From positions 9,082,937 to 9,146,936 of the forward strand of contig CAMGYJ010000009.1 in assembly GCA_946122785.1 (NCBI GenBank): a stretch of 64,000 bases of DNA. The letters run 5' to 3'. Origin of the DNA: Linum tenue. Its lineage: Eukaryota > Streptophyta > Magnoliopsida > Malpighiales > Linaceae. Made by a program: the position numbers and the translations under genes. The first letter of the stretch is position 1; each line of letters starts with the position of its first letter. Below are positions 31,593-43,926 of the stretch, one piece after another. The notes beneath the pieces are model-generated. The model worked only from the letters and a program-made list of their open reading frames with translations, made no database searches and was not told the origin of the DNA.

Positions 31593-33242
31593 ATGGCGTC
31601 AGGATCCTCAAGTACAGCTCCTCTCTATCTGGCCGATGGGTTCTCTCAAAATCGACCACCGAGGTTCGAAGGGGTAAATTACGGCTACTGGAAGAACCGG
31701 ATGGAATTGTTCGTGGGGTCGACAGATCCCAAGCTGTGGGCAAGAGTAATCAAAGGTCCTTATGAGCTCAAGGCAGATCAAGAAAAGTGGAATGATGAAG
31801 ACTACGAGAAATTTCAACAAAATTGCAAAGCCACCAATTTGATGTACTGCGCTCTCGGGCCTGAAGAATACCACAAGGTAGCTGGGTGCAAAACGGCCAA
31901 AGAAATATGGGATAAGCTACAAGTGACTTATGAAGGTACGTCCCAAGTCAAGACCTCCAGGATAAACTCGCTCAAGCACCAATTCGAGTTGTTTAAGATG
32001 GAGGAAGGGGAAACTATTCGACAGATGTACGAGAGGTTTACTAACATAGTAAACAGTCTGGAAAATCTTGGCAAAACCTACGAGAGTGGAGATTTAGTAA
32101 GGAAAATATTGTGGTGCTTACCAGAAAAATGGACTCCCAAGGTTACAGCTATTGAGGAAGCCAAAGACTTGGAGAAGCTAGCAATTGATGAATTGATCGG
32201 ATCCCTGACCACACATGAAGACAAGTTGATGAAGGTTGGATCAGAAAAGGAGCCAACTGAAAAGGGAAAAAGAGGAATTGCTTTCAAGGCAATCAGTTCT
32301 GTGGAAGAATCAGAAGAACTGGATGATATGGAGGATGAGGAACTAGCTCTGCTTAGCAAGCAGATTAGTCGACTGATCAGGATTAGGAAAGAAAAGAGGA
32401 TGGGTGGATCGAAGGCCAAAGAATCAGACAGAACTGAAGGAGTTACGAAGTTGGGACAGTCAAGGTCACTCTCTAAAGGAAGAAATGAAAATCCACAAAG
32501 CCTCAGAGGGATTAACTCAACTGGGTGCTTCAAATGTGGGAGAACGGGTCATATTAAAGTAGAGTGTCCCCTACTCAAAAAGGACAAAGCCTTCACTGCT
32601 ACTTGGAGTGGGAGTGAAGATGAAGGAGATGATGATGATGAAGTGACTATACATAGGTCATATATGGCCATTGCAGAAGGAGTTGAAGAAGAAAGTGAAA
32701 CTGCTTCTGCAGACAAGTTATCTCAGGTAAGTAACTCTAAACTTGATGATGTGTCTGATATAAATTATGATAGTGAAGATGAAATGTTAAATCAAACAAT
32801 TAGAGAAATTCAGTCAGAATTTGATAATGTCAAGGTTAAATATCATAATATGAAGAAAGAAAATGAACTGAACCTCTCGAAAATTCTTGTTCTGGAAAAA
32901 CAGTTGGCTGAGTTTGAAGCTAATGAATTAGAAAACTCCAGGTTGCTAGTTCTTACTCAAAAAGAAAATGGATGTCTTCAGAAAGAAAACCTAGAACTAA
33001 AAAACCAGATTCATAGACTTACAATTCAACATGGGGGAGTTAATCACGCTAGAACTGGTAAACAGAATGGTTTAAATCTAGAATGTTTCTATTGTCATAA
33101 GAAAGGTCATCTTATTAGAAATTGTAAAAGAAGAATGTGGTCAGAAACTAAAAAGAGCACTGTGGTGAACAGAAACTTGTATTACTGGAATGATCATTCA
33201 AAACAAAAACCCAAGCTGGTCTGGGTTAGAAAAACAACGTAA
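31593..33242 (+). CDS. gag: Sirevirus A Gag, 549 aa
   Basis: This is the capsid/nucleocapsid precursor of the retrotransposon. The N-terminal half is a UBN2/gag-type helical domain with motifs like [10 protein letters not shown] and [18 protein letters not shown]. There are two CCHC zinc knuckles, [14 protein letters not shown] (about 311) and [14 protein letters not shown] (about 497). An acidic, coiled-coil-prone segment with repeated Glu/Leu (about 370-470) lies between them. The stop at 33242 lies 53 nt downstream of the first in-frame codon of the pol ORF in another frame. Copy B encodes almost the same protein (43874-45523). Confidence 0.93.
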   Translation: MASGSSSTAPLYLADGFSQNRPPRFEGVNYGYWKNRMELFVGSTDPKLWARVIKGPYELKADQEKWNDEDYEKFQQNCKATNLMYCALGPEEYHKVAGCKTAKEIWDKLQVTYEGTSQVKTSRINSLKHQFELFKMEEGETIRQMYERFTNIVNSLENLGKTYESGDLVRKILWCLPEKWTPKVTAIEEAKDLEKLAIDELIGSLTTHEDKLMKVGSEKEPTEKGKRGIAFKAISSVEESEELDDMEDEELALLSKQISRLIRIRKEKRMGGSKAKESDRTEGVTKLGQSRSLSKGRNENPQSLRGINSTGCFKCGRTGHIKVECPLLKKDKAFTATWSGSEDEGDDDDEVTIHRSYMAIAEGVEEESETASADKLSQVSNSKLDDVSDINYDSEDEMLNQTIREIQSEFDNVKVKYHNMKKENELNLSKILVLEKQLAEFEANELENSRLLVLTQKENGCLQKENLELKNQIHRLTIQHGGVNHARTGKQNGLNLECFYCHKKGHLIRNCKRRMWSETKKSTVVNRNLYYWNDHSKQKPKLVWVRKTT

Positions 33243-36200
33243 GATTGTGTGTTTGCAGAGATGTCTTCAAGTGAGCATGGAGACATCCACCTGGATCATG
33301 GACAGTGGGTGCTCACATCATATGACGGGTAACAAGTATCTCTTCTCTAAACTTAAGTTAGGTAACTTTGGTAAAGTATATTTTGGTGATAATAACTCTG
33401 CTAATGTTATTGGAAAAGGTCAGGTTGGAGTATGTCCTTCTATTAACAATGTCATGCTAGTAAATGGTCTAAAACACAATTTAATGTCAATTAGTCAAAT
33501 GTGTGGGAAGGATTGCAGAGTTGTGTTTGAACCCACCTTTTGTCATGTTGAGAACATGTTAACTAATCGAATTCTGTTTACTGGAAAACGTAATGGTAAG
33601 ATATATACAATTGACCTAAATGATAAGGACAGCTTCAATGAAACATGTTTGATAAGTCTTGATAAAAATTTGCAAGAAGATTGGCATAGACGTTTAGGTC
33701 ATGTAAATGTCAGAACCCTGTCCAAACTAGCTAGATTGAATTTGGTTAAAGGGCTGCCTAATCTAAATGAGAAAAGAGATTTCTTTTGTGATGCTTGTGC
33801 AAGGGGTAAGCAAACCAGATCTAGTTTTAAAAGCAAGAATATTATTTCTACTGCTAGACCTCTGGAATTGCTTCACTTAGACCTATTTGGACCCACTAAT
33901 GTGACTAGTTATGGAGGAAAATCCTATGCTTTTGTGGTAGTGGATGATTTCTCCAGATTTACTTGGGTTTTGTTTCTGAGTAAAAAGGATGAAGCTTTTG
34001 AGTTGTTTAAGAATCTGGTCAAAAGAATTGAAAATGAAACTGGGTCAAAAGTTTACAGTATTCGAAGTGATCATGGGGGAGAATTTTCTTCTGATCCATT
34101 TGAAGATTACTGTAATGAGCTAGGGATTTTTCATAATTTCTCAGCTCCTAGAACCCCTCAGCAAAATGGGGTGGTGGAGAGGAAAAATAGGACTCTAATT
34201 GACATTGCTCGTACTATGTTGCATGATTATGGAGTTCCTAAATATTTTTGGGCTGAAGCCATCAACACTGCATGTTATGTCATCAACAGAGCATTGATTA
34301 GAGCTGGTCTTAATAAAACTCCCTATGAAATTTGGAAGGGAAGGAAACCAAATCTAAGTTATTTTCGAACCTTTGGATGCAAATGCTTTGTCCTAAATTC
34401 TAAAGATAACTTAGGAAAATTCGATGCTAAGTCAGATGAGGCAGTGTTCCTAGGGTATTCAAGCTCCAGCAAAGCTTACAGAGTCTTTAATAAACGGACC
34501 CTCAAGGTTGAGGAGTCCATTAATGTGTTATTTGATGAGACTGTCATTGAGATTTCAGATGAGATAGATGATGACGACTTTGGTCTTGGGAGGCAAGTTG
34601 TGTTACAAGATGACCATACTAAGCAGGCTGATAGAGAAAATGATCGAGGGAAGATAGATCAGAGTCAACAATCAGAAGCTGATGTAAATCAGGAACCTAA
34701 GGAGCTAGTACCAGAAATTGATGAAAATCTGGGTTCGAATGAGTTTCATCCCCCAGCGTACATCTCCAAAAGACATCCTCCTACTCAGGTAATTGGATCA
34801 ATGGACAAAGGTATGGTTACTAGATCAAAAGCTCTCTCTTCACATATAGCTTTTGTTTCTCAAATTGAACCTAGAAATGTTGAGGAAGCTTTGCTTGATG
34901 AATTTTGGACAGCGGCTATGTTTGATGAAATGCATCAGTTTGAAAGAGCAAATGTTTGGGAACTTGTCCCAAAACCTGAAAATAGAGTCATCATAGGGAC
35001 TAAATGGATATATAAGAATAAAACTGATGAAGTGGGAATCATAACCAGAAATCGAGCCAGATTAGTTGCCCAAGGGTATAGTCAGGAAGAAGGGATTGAC
35101 TTTGATGAAACGTTTGCTCCTGTGGCTCGATTAGAAGCAGTTAGAATGTTGTGTGCATTTGCTAGTTCTAACAAATTTAAATTGTGTCAAATGGATGTCA
35201 AAAGTGCTTTTTTGAATGGGGATTTGAAAGAAGAAGTATATGTGTCACAACCACCTGGTTTTGAAGATCATCTCTACCCTAATCATGTGTATAAACTTAA
35301 AAAGGCACTTTATGGATTAAAACAGGCACCTAGAGCTTGGTATGACAAATTAAGCTCACTTCTCTTAGTTAATGGTTTTCAGAGAGGAGCAGTTGATAAA
35401 ACACTCTTTACTAAACGAGAGTCTGAACACTTGCTTTTGGTTCAAGTATATGTAGATGACATTATCTTTGGTGGAACCAGTAAAGACATGTGTCTTGCTT
35501 TTGAAGAATTAATGAAAACCAACTTTGAAATGAGTCTTATGGGTGAGTTGACATTTTTCTTAGGATTACAAATCTCTCAAACACCTAAAGGGATTTTCAT
35601 TTGTCAGACTAAGTACATTCTGAATATGCTCAAACGATTTAATTTGGGAAACCTGAAATCTGCCATCACTCCAATGGCCTCCTCCCTGAAAATTAACAAA
35701 GATGAGTCTGGTAAAGCTGTGAACGAGAAAATGTACAGAGGGTTAATAGGGTCTCTGTTATATGTCACGTCAAGCAGACCTGATATTTTATACAGTGTCT
35801 GTGTGTGTGCTAGGTTCCAGAGTGCACCTAAGGAGAGTCATTTGTCTGCTGTAAAAAGAATCTTTCGATATCTAGCAGGGACATCCTCTTTTGGTTTATG
35901 GTACTCTAGTGAATCTAGTCTTGAGTTAGTTGGTTACTCAGATTCAGACTATGTTGGATGCATAGTCGATAGAAAAAGTACCTCTGGTACTTGTCATTTT
36001 ATGGGAACATCTCTTGTTGCCTGGTTTAGCAAGAAACAAAACTCAGTAGCCTTGTCCACGGCTGAAGCCGAGTACATAGCTGCTGGGAGTTGTTGCACTC
36101 AACTCTTATGGATGAAATATCAATTGAGTGATTATGGCTTAGAGTTTGAATCTCTCCCTGTGTTGTGTGACAACACTAGTGCGATAAACATGTCAAGAAA

Positions 36201-36426
36201 TCCGGTGCAGCACTCTAAAACTAAACACATTGAGATCCGTTTCCATTTCATTAGAGATCTGGTTCAAGAGGGAAAAATTCATCTAGAATTTGTCCCTACC
36301 TCCTATCAATGGGCTGACATATTCACTAAACCACTAGGTTCAGAATCCTTTCTTGCCATTCGACGTGAATTGGGGATATTTTCTCTCCAAGATATTAAGG
36401 ACATTCCAGATTCTTCCTCCTTCTGA
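33190..36426 (+). CDS. pol: Sirevirus A Pol: protease, integrase, RT, RNase H
   Basis: The 1078-codon open frame overlaps gag by 53 nt in the +1 frame, so Pol is probably made by frameshifting or by a rare splice; the first ATG shown need not be used. The aspartic protease motif [13 protein letters not shown] is near 34 and the GAG-pre HRRLGHVN near 165. Integrase has D (HLDLFGP), D (RSDHGGEF) and E ([11 protein letters not shown]) at about 230-325. RT has TKWIYKNK near 603 and the catalytic YVDDIIFGG near 754. RNase H has [13 protein letters not shown] near 954. The sequence is closest to Maximus/SIRE elements. Two odd residues are C in place of Y before QMDVKSAF, and V in place of A in SDSDYVGC. 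Confidence 0.93.
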   Translation: MIIQNKNPSWSGLEKQRKIVCLQRCLQVSMETSTWIMDSGCSHHMTGNKYLFSKLKLGNFGKVYFGDNNSANVIGKGQVGVCPSINNVMLVNGLKHNLMSISQMCGKDCRVVFEPTFCHVENMLTNRILFTGKRNGKIYTIDLNDKDSFNETCLISLDKNLQEDWHRRLGHVNVRTLSKLARLNLVKGLPNLNEKRDFFCDACARGKQTRSSFKSKNIISTARPLELLHLDLFGPTNVTSYGGKSYAFVVVDDFSRFTWVLFLSKKDEAFELFKNLVKRIENETGSKVYSIRSDHGGEFSSDPFEDYCNELGIFHNFSAPRTPQQNGVVERKNRTLIDIARTMLHDYGVPKYFWAEAINTACYVINRALIRAGLNKTPYEIWKGRKPNLSYFRTFGCKCFVLNSKDNLGKFDAKSDEAVFLGYSSSSKAYRVFNKRTLKVEESINVLFDETVIEISDEIDDDDFGLGRQVVLQDDHTKQADRENDRGKIDQSQQSEADVNQEPKELVPEIDENLGSNEFHPPAYISKRHPPTQVIGSMDKGMVTRSKALSSHIAFVSQIEPRNVEEALLDEFWTAAMFDEMHQFERANVWELVPKPENRVIIGTKWIYKNKTDEVGIITRNRARLVAQGYSQEEGIDFDETFAPVARLEAVRMLCAFASSNKFKLCQMDVKSAFLNGDLKEEVYVSQPPGFEDHLYPNHVYKLKKALYGLKQAPRAWYDKLSSLLLVNGFQRGAVDKTLFTKRESEHLLLVQVYVDDIIFGGTSKDMCLAFEELMKTNFEMSLMGELTFFLGLQISQTPKGIFICQTKYILNMLKRFNLGNLKSAITPMASSLKINKDESGKAVNEKMYRGLIGSLLYVTSSRPDILYSVCVCARFQSAPKESHLSAVKRIFRYLAGTSSFGLWYSSESSLELVGYSDSDYVGCIVDRKSTSGTCHFMGTSLVAWFSKKQNSVALSTAEAEYIAAGSCCTQLLWMKYQLSDYGLEFESLPVLCDNTSAINMSRNPVQHSKTKHIEIRFHFIRDLVQEGKIHLEFVPTSYQWADIFTKPLGSESFLAIRRELGIFSLQDIKDIPDSSSF

Positions 36427-36673
36427 GCACTTATGTCATTAGCTACACTTTAGGGGCAAGTCATTCCTGATTGTGCTAGGATTATTCTCACCTAATTACT
36501 GCAGATTTCACTTGCTGTAATTAGAAAAGCCCTTCCTTTTCTGATCTAGGTTTACACCTTCTTATCCTTCAACCCTAGTCTTTTAGGGTTATAAAAGCCT
36601 CGCTCCCTTCAGAAGATGAATCACTCGTCTTAGTGATAGATTTCTTCAAAGTCTCTAAACAATCTCTCTCATC

Positions 36674-37720
36674 ATGGCTGGTAACAACCATCAGATGCCT
36701 TTGAACCTTGCTCAAGCAGCAATCTTCACCGGGAAAGGGTTCAATAGTCCTGAAGATTACAATCGCTATCTCCTCAAGTTTCAGGATCGTACCCTGTGTC
36801 CTTCTGTGTCTTTGAACCCTGTTCGGTTCAACAAGTATGACATGAATATTCCTAGTCTGATCAGTGCTATTGGGTGGGCTGATCTTCCTCTTGATCAATG
36901 CTATGGTTATCGTCCTGAAGCAGTTCGCATGTTTTATGCGAACATGAGGCCCTGCTTCAACTCCGATCCTCCCACTTTCACGACTACAATCTACAATTAT
37001 CTGCTCACCATCTCTGTTGATCTGCTATCCTATCTGCTTGGGTTTCCTATTCAAGGAGCTGAAGTAGTTGATGAAGCTGACTGTGCTTCAGTTGATTTCA
37101 ATGAGAATGAAGCTATGCATCTTTATGCCAGAGATATAGGGGCTTACCATCCCACCAGGTTTGATGCTAGGCGTCTGCCTGATGATTTGAAGGTGCTGCA
37201 CTTCTACATTACTCGAGTCTTCCTTCCTCGGTCCCATGGTCTCACTCGTATATATCCCTTAGACATGTGGATACTGGCCAGTGCCAAAGAAAATCGTCGC
37301 ATAAGCTATCCTCATCTTATGATGGGTCAGATGCTGCAGTATTGTGATGATTATTACAATGATGATCTGCCCTTTGCACCTCAAATCACTCTGCTTATGC
37401 GTTCCTTGGGTCTTGATCTCCGTTTCAAGGTTGCTAGGGTCAATCTCATTGATACTCTTAGGGCTCAGTTTGTTCTCCGTAAGGTCCATGCTCTTGTCGG
37501 GCGACGTCGTCCTCGGGTCAATGCTTCAGGGGGAGTAGCTGTTGACCTAACCGTTCCTGCAAATGTTCCTGAAGAAGAAGGTCTGAGTCTTGCTGATCTG
37601 GTAGATGGAATTCTCGAAGAAGAAGAAGGAGCTGAGGAGGGACCAGAAGAAGAAGGAGCAGTTGAGGCTAGGTCTGACATCTCAGACTATGTGTCCTCTC
37701 CTGACTATCCGTTTTGAAGA
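36674..37720 (+). CDS. Sirevirus A ORF3, extra protein after pol, 347 aa
   Basis: An intact ORF lies 248 nt downstream of pol and before the 3' LTR. The middle (about 100-230) resembles the domain called 'putative plant transposon protein': TTTIYNYLLTISVDLLSYLLGF, then LKVLHFYITRVFLPRSHG and ILASAKENRRISYPHLMMGQ. The C-terminus is an acidic Glu run and ends SDYVSSPDYPF. I see no signal peptide, no clear transmembrane helix and no zinc motif, so it does not look like a classical envelope protein, although it sits where SIRE1-type elements have their env-like ORF. Copy B encodes the same protein with few changes (C to F at about 138). Conservation in both copies supports a coding role; its function is unknown. 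Confidence 0.85.
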
Positions 37721-37736
37721 AGTCTTGGGGATGCCT

Positions 37737-38085
37737 GCCTTAGGGGGAGTACCTTAGGTAGTGGGATGCTTGTCTTAGGGGGAGTACCTTAGGAAGTTTT
37801 TTTGTTGATGTCAAGTAATGTATGAATAAAGCTCGGGTGTTCTGAGCATTTGCGTAGTGATATTCTGTCTAAGAAGTCTTGTGTCTTTTCAATTTGCTTT
37901 TCTGTCACCAGTGTGTACCTGTCTGTTATTTGGAATAAAAGCTACTCTCCTTAGTGTCATAAGTAATTTTCAGATTGGATTACTTCTTCTGTGTTTGGAG
38001 CAGACTGCACGTAATGTGTGTGCTAATGTGTGCAGGAACGTCTAGAACAACAGGATTGGAATCATTGACAAGCTGAGGGGGAGAA
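37737..38085 (+). other. Multiple polypurine tracts of Sirevirus A
   Basis: 'ttagggggagtaccttagg' occurs twice (about 37740 and 37777), and 'gagggggagaa' directly precedes the LTR at 38086. Repeated PPT-like motifs upstream of the 3' LTR are a known hallmark of Sireviruses and support the lineage call. Confidence 0.75.
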
Positions 38086-38584
38086 TGTTGAGGGCAGCTT
38101 GTCAAAAGAATAGGAGCTGATTATGGAGATGATATTCGGCAAGCAAAACTGGGAAGCTATTCAAAATGATTACCATATCAAGATCAACAAGATATGGAAA
38201 CTCTGGTGCAACGGCTACTGACGAATTGAGCATAAAAGAGAAGGGAATTGCAAGGATTGAACACTTTTCTGGAGATCAATTTCACGGGAGAACAAAGGAG
38301 TTTTGTTCGGTTGTGATTGATAAGAAAAGAGTTCGAGTACAGTACTGGAGAGTGGTTGTACTTGAGGGAAGCTGGATAGCTTGTGAGTGTGTAGATTAGA
38401 ATACGATCAGTCGACCTGGATAGGAAGAGTGATCTCGACCTCTCTGTTTCGGAGCTACAAACTAAATCCTAGTGAATTGTCGGAAATCACAAGCGTGATT
38501 ATCCGTCCGTGGAGTAGTCAGTATTGGGAACATCTTTAACCCAATACTGGAAACCACGTAAAAGGTTCTGTGTTCTTCAATTCT
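38086..38584 (+). repeat. Partial first 3' LTR of Sirevirus A
   Basis: It holds the first 499 bases of the LTR and breaks off within 'cttcaattct'. It is followed by a second PPT ('gctgagggggagaa', 38589-38602) and a fresh LTR start at 38603. The repeated unit PPT plus LTR start is 517 bp. Confidence 0.88.
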
Positions 38585-38602
38585 AAAAGCTGAGGGGGAG
38601 AA

Positions 38603-39450
38603 TGTTGAGGGCAGCTTGTCAAAAGAATAGGAGCTGATTATGGAGATGATATTCGGCAAGCAAAACTGGGAAGCTATTCAAAATGATTACCATATCAAGA
38701 TCAACAAGATATGGAAACTCTGGTGCAACGGCTACTGACGAATTGAGCATAAAAGAGAAGGGAATTGCAAGGATTGAACACTTTTCTGGAGATCAATTTC
38801 ACGGGAGAACAAAGGAGTTTTGTTCGGTTGTGATTGATAAGAAAAGAGTTCGAGTACAGTACTGGAGAGTGGTTGTACTTGAGGGAAGCTGGATAGCTTG
38901 TGAGTGTGTAGATTAGAATACGATCAGTCGACCTGGATAGGAAGAGTGATCTCGACCTCTCTGTTTCGGAGCTACAAACTAAATCCTAGTGAATTGTCGG
39001 AAATCACAAGCGTGATTATCCGTCCGTGGAGTAGTCAGTATTGGGAACATCTTTAACCCAATACTGGAAACCACGTAAAAGGTTCTGTGTTCTTCAATTC
39101 TACAATATTCTGTTTGTGGCTTTACTGTTCTTGTGTTCTGCAGAATTGAGAAGAACTCCAGGTACAGGGGAACGAGTTGCACGGCTGAGTCAACTTCGGT
39201 TCAACCAATAAACAAAACGCATCACTTTGTTGATTAAGGCTCAGTTGAGTAAGAAACTGAGTGGGCTTGAGGATCAGGCCCACCGTGGTTCTTTGTTTCA
39301 TTAACTGACGAAAGATTGAGTTGTCTAATTTGGTTTCTGGTTCTACTCTCTATCTCTTGTCTCTCACCTGTTCTACCAAAAGTTTGAGTTAGGGTTTCAG
39401 GTCGAGAAAGAAAGAAGACCATCTGCCGCGTAGGCATCTCGCGCTCGACG
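38603..39450 (+). repeat. Second 3' LTR of Sirevirus A, lacking its last 6 bases
   Basis: It holds 848 of 854 bases. It ends 'gctcgacg' and lacks the terminal CCAACA. The next base belongs to copy B ORF3. Confidence 0.88.
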
Positions 39451-40443
39451 CTCAACTGCTCCTTCTTCTTCTGGTCCCTCCTCAGCTCCTTCTTCTTCTT
39501 CGAGAATTCCATCTACCAGATCAGCAAGACTCAGACCTTCTTCTTCAGGAACATTTGCAGGAACGGTTAGGTCAACAGCTACTCCCCCTGAAGCATTGAC
39601 CCGAGGACGACGTCGCCCGACAAGAGCATGGACCTTACGGAGAACAAACTGAGCCCTAAGAGTATCAATGAGATTGACCCTAGCAACCTTGAAACGGAGA
39701 TCAAGACCCAAGGAACGCATAAGCAGAGTGATTTGAGGTGCAAAGGGCAGATCATCATTGTAATAATCATCACAATACTGCAGCATCTGACCCATCATAA
39801 GATGAGGATAGCTTATGCGACGATTTTCTTTGGCACTGGCCAGTATCCACATGTCTAAGGGATATATACGAGTGAGACCATGGGACCGAGGAAGGAGGAC
39901 TCGAGTAATGTAGAAGTGCAGCACCTTCAAATCATCAGGCAGACGCCTAGCATCAAACCTGGTGGGATGGTAAGCCCCTATATCTCTGGCATAAAGATGC
40001 ATAGCTTCATTCTCATTGAAATCAACTGAAGCAAAGTCAGCTTCATCAACTACTTCAGCTCCTTGAATAGGAAACCCAAGCAGATAGGATAGCAGATCAA
40101 CAGAGATGGTGAGCAGATAATTGTAGACTGTAGTCGTGAAAGTGGGAGGATCGGAGTTGAAGCAGGGCCTCATGTTCGCATAAAACATGCGAACTGCTTC
40201 AGGACGATAACCATAGCATTGATCAAGAGGAAGATCAGCCCACCCAATAGCACTGATCAGACTAGGAATATTCATGTCATACTTGTTGAACCGAACAGGG
40301 TTCAAAGACACAGAAGGACACAGGGTACGATCCTGAAACTTGAGGAGATAGCGATTGTAATCTTCAGGACTATTGAACCCTTTCCCGGTGAAGATTGCTG
40401 CTTGAGCAAGGTTCAAAGGCATTTGATGGTTGTTACCAGCCAT
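39451..40443 (-). pseudogene. N-terminal part of Sirevirus B ORF3
   Basis: Read on the minus strand from 40443 it equals copy A ORF3 for about 331 residues, up to the Glu-rich EEGAVE. It then runs into copy A LTR sequence in reverse. The missing tail is at 30515-30678. The 113 bases 39451-39563 are an exact duplicate of 30566-30678. Confidence 0.87.
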
Positions 40444-40690
40444 GATGAGAGAGATTGTTTAGAGACTTTGAAGAAATCTATCACTAAGACGAGTGATTCA
40501 TCTTCTGAAGGGAGCGAGGCTTTTATAACCCTAAAAGACTAGGGTTGAAGGATAAGAAGGTGTAAACCTAGATCAGAAAAGGAAGGGCTTTTCTAATTAC
40601 AGCAAGTGAAATCTGCAGTAATTAGGTGAGAATAATCCTAGCACAATCAGGAATGACTTGCCCCTAAAGTGTAGCTAATGACATAAGTGC

Positions 40691-43600
40691 TCAGAAGGAG
40701 GAAGAATCTGGAATGTCCTTAATATCTTGGAGAGAAAATATCCCCAATTCACGTCGAATGGCAAGAAAGGATTCTGAACCTAGTGGTTTAGTGAATATGT
40801 CAGCCCATTGATAGGAGGTAGGGACAAATTCTAGATGAATTTTTCCCTCTTGAACCAGATCTCTAATGAAATGGAAACGGATCTCAATGTGTTTAGTTTT
40901 AGAGTGCTGCACCGGATTTCTTGACATGTTTATCGCACTAGTGTTGTCACACAACACAGGGAGAGATTCAAACTCTAAGCCATAATCACTCAATTGATAT
41001 TTCATCCATAAGAGTTGAGTGCAACAACTCCCAGCAGCTATGTACTCGGCTTCAGCCGTGGACAAGGCTACTGAGTTTTGTTTCTTGCTAAACCAGGCAA
41101 CAAGAGATGTTCCCATAAAATGACAAGTACCAGAGGTACTTTTTCTATCGACTATGCATCCAGCATAGTCTGAATCTGAGTAACCAACTAACTCAAGACT
41201 AGATTCACTAGAGTACCATAAACCAAAAGAGGATGTCCCTGCTAGATATCGAAAGATTCTTTTTACAGCAGACAAATGACTCTCCTTAGGTGCACTCTGG
41301 AACCTAGCACACACACAGACACTGTATAAAATATCAGGTCTGCTTGACGTGACATATAACAGAGACCCTATTAACCCTCTGTACATTTTCTCGTTCACAG
41401 CTTTACCAGACTCATCTTTGTTAATTTTCAGGGAGGAGGCCATTGGAGTGATGGCAGATTTCAGGTTTCCCAAATTAAATCGTTTGAGCATATTCAGAAT
41501 GTACTTAGTCTGACAAATGAAAATCCCTTTAGGTGTTTGAGAGATTTGTAATCCTAAGAAAAATGTCAACTCACCCATAAGACTCATTTCAAAGTTGGTT
41601 TTCATTAATTCTTCAAAAGCAAGACAATGTCTTTACTGGTTCCACCAAAGATAATGTCATCTACATATACTTGAACCAAAAGCAAGTGTTCAGACTCTCG
41701 TTTAGTAAAGAGTGTTTTATCAACTGCTCCTCTCTGAAAACCATTAACTAAGAGAAGTGAGCTTAATTTGTCATACCAAGCTCTAGGTGCCTGTTTTAAT
41801 CCATAAAGTGCCTTTTTAAGTTTATACACATGATTAGGGTAGAGATGATCTTCAAAACCAGGTGGTTGTGACACATATACTTCTTCTTTCAAATCCCCAT
41901 TCAAAAAAGCACTTTTGACATCCATTTGATACAATTTAAATTTGTTAGAACTAGCAAATGCACACAACATTCTAACTGCTTCTAATCGAGCCACAGGAGC
42001 AAACGTTTCATCAAAGTCAATCCCTTCTTCCTGACTATACCCTTGGGCAACTAATCTGGCTCGATTTCTGGTTATGATTCCCACTTCATCAGTTTTATTC
42101 TTATATATCCATTTAGTCCCTATGATGACTCTATTTTCAGGTTTTGGGACAAGTTCCCAAACATTTGCTCTTTCAAACTGATGCATTTCATCAAACATAG
42201 CCGCTGTCCAAAATTCATCAAGCAAAGCTTCCTCAACATTTCTAGGTTCAATTTGAGAAACAAAAGCTATATGTGAAGAGAGAGCTTTTGATCTAGTAAC
42301 CATACCTTTGTCCATTGATCCAATTACCTGAGTAGGAGGATGTCTTTTGGAGATGTACGCTGGGGGATGAAACTCATTCGAACCCAGATTTTCATCAATT
42401 TCTGGTACTAGCTCCTTAGGTTCCTGATTTACATCAGCTTCTGATTGTTGACTCTGATCTATCTTCCCTCGATCATTTTCTCTATCAGCCTGCTTAGTCT
42501 GGTCATCTTGTAACACAACTTGCCTCCCAAGACCAAAGTCGTCATCATCTATCTCATCTGAAATCTCAATGACAGTCTCATCAAATAACACATTAATGGA
42601 CTCCTCAACCTTGAGGGTCCGTTTATTAAAGACTCTGTAAGCTTTGCTGGAGCTTGAATACCCTAGGAACACTGCCTCATCTGACTTAGCATCGAATTTT
42701 CCTAAGTTATCTTTAGAATTTAGGACAAAGCATTTGCATCCAAAGGTTCGAAAATAACTTAGATTTGGTTTCCTTCCCTTCCAAATTTCATAGGGAGTTT
42801 TATTAAGACCAGCTCTAATCAATGCTCTGTTGATGACATAACATGCAGTGTTGATGGCTTCAGCCCAAAAATATTTAGGAACTCCATAATCATGCAACAT
42901 AGTACGAGCAATGTCAATTAGAGTCCTATTTTTCCTCTCCATCACCCCATTTTGCTGAGGGGTTCTAGGAGCTGAGAAATTATGAAAAATCCCTAGCTCA
43001 TTACAGTAATCTTCAAATGGATCAGAAGAAAATTCTCCCCCATGATCACTTCGAATACTGTAAACTTTTGACCCAGTTTCATTTTCAATTCTTTTGACCA
43101 GATTCTTAAACAACTCAAAAGCTTCATCCTTTTTACTCAGAAACAAAACCCAAGTAAATCTGGAGAAATCATCCACTACCACAAAAGCATAGGATTTTCC
43201 TCCATAACTAGTCACATTAGTGGGTCCAAATAGGTCTAAGTGAAGCAATTCCAGAGGTCTAGCAGTAGAAATAATATTCTTGCTTTTAAAACTAGATCTG
43301 GTTTGCTTACCCCTTGCACAAGCATCACAAAAGAAATCTCTTTTCTCATTTAGATTAGGCAACCCTTTAACCAAATTCAATCTAGCTAGTTTGGACAGGG
43401 TTCTGACATTTACATGACCTAAACGTCTATGCCAATCTTCTTGCAAATTTTTATCAAGACTTATCAAACATGTTTCATTGAAGCTGTCCTTATCATTTAG
43501 GTCAATTGTATATATCTTACCATTACGTTTTCCAGTAAACAGAATTCGATTAGTTAACATGTTCTCAACATGACAAAAGGTGGGTTCAAACACAACTCTG

Positions 43601-43926
43601 CAATCCTTCCCACACATTTGACTAATTGACATTAAATTGTGTTTTAGACCATTTACTAGCATGACATTGTTAATAGAAGGACATACTCCAACCTGACCTT
43701 TTCCAATAACATTAGCAGAGTTATTATCACCAAAATATACTTTACCAAAGTTACCTAACTTAAGTTTAGAGAAGAGATACTTGTTACCCGTCATATGATG
43801 TGAGCACCCACTGTCCATGATCCAGGTGGATGTCTCCATGCTCACTTGAAGACATCTCTGCAAACACACAATCTTACGTTGTTTTTCTAACCCAGACCAG
43901 CTTGGGTTTTTGTTTTGAATGATCAT
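40691..43926 (-). pseudogene. pol: Sirevirus B Pol with a one-base frameshift
   Basis: It is nearly identical to copy A Pol over its length and has the same protease, integrase, RT and RNase H motifs. A single base is missing about 41630: where copy A reads 'gacatgtgtcttg', B reads 'gacattgtcttg', just after the catalytic YVDDIIFGG. This splits the frame into 43926-41605 and 41605-40691. Unlike A, it keeps the usual [10 protein letters not shown] and SDYAGC residues. This copy cannot make a full RT. Confidence 0.92.

Larger units (their letters stand above)
30679..39450 (+). mobile_element. Inner Sirevirus (copy A), coding intact, aberrant 3' end
   Basis: The 5' LTR is 30679-31532, followed by the PBS at 31535-31546 (TGGTATCAGAGC), gag, pol and ORF3, all open. 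Several AGGGGGAG tracts precede the 3' end. The 3' end has a partial LTR (38086-38584) followed by a nearly complete one (38603-39450). The last LTR lacks the final six bases and abuts copy B ORF3 directly. Coding capacity looks complete, so this copy could be or recently have been autonomous. Confidence 0.92.

Noticed and set aside
32078..32533. Antisense ORF of 151 codons in Gag (repeated at 44583).
   Set aside because: It is Ser-rich, a shadow of acidic Gag codons.
36674..37720. Calling ORF3 a viral envelope gene.
   Set aside because: No signal peptide, transmembrane helix or cysteine pattern is visible; resemblance is to a plant transposon protein domain.
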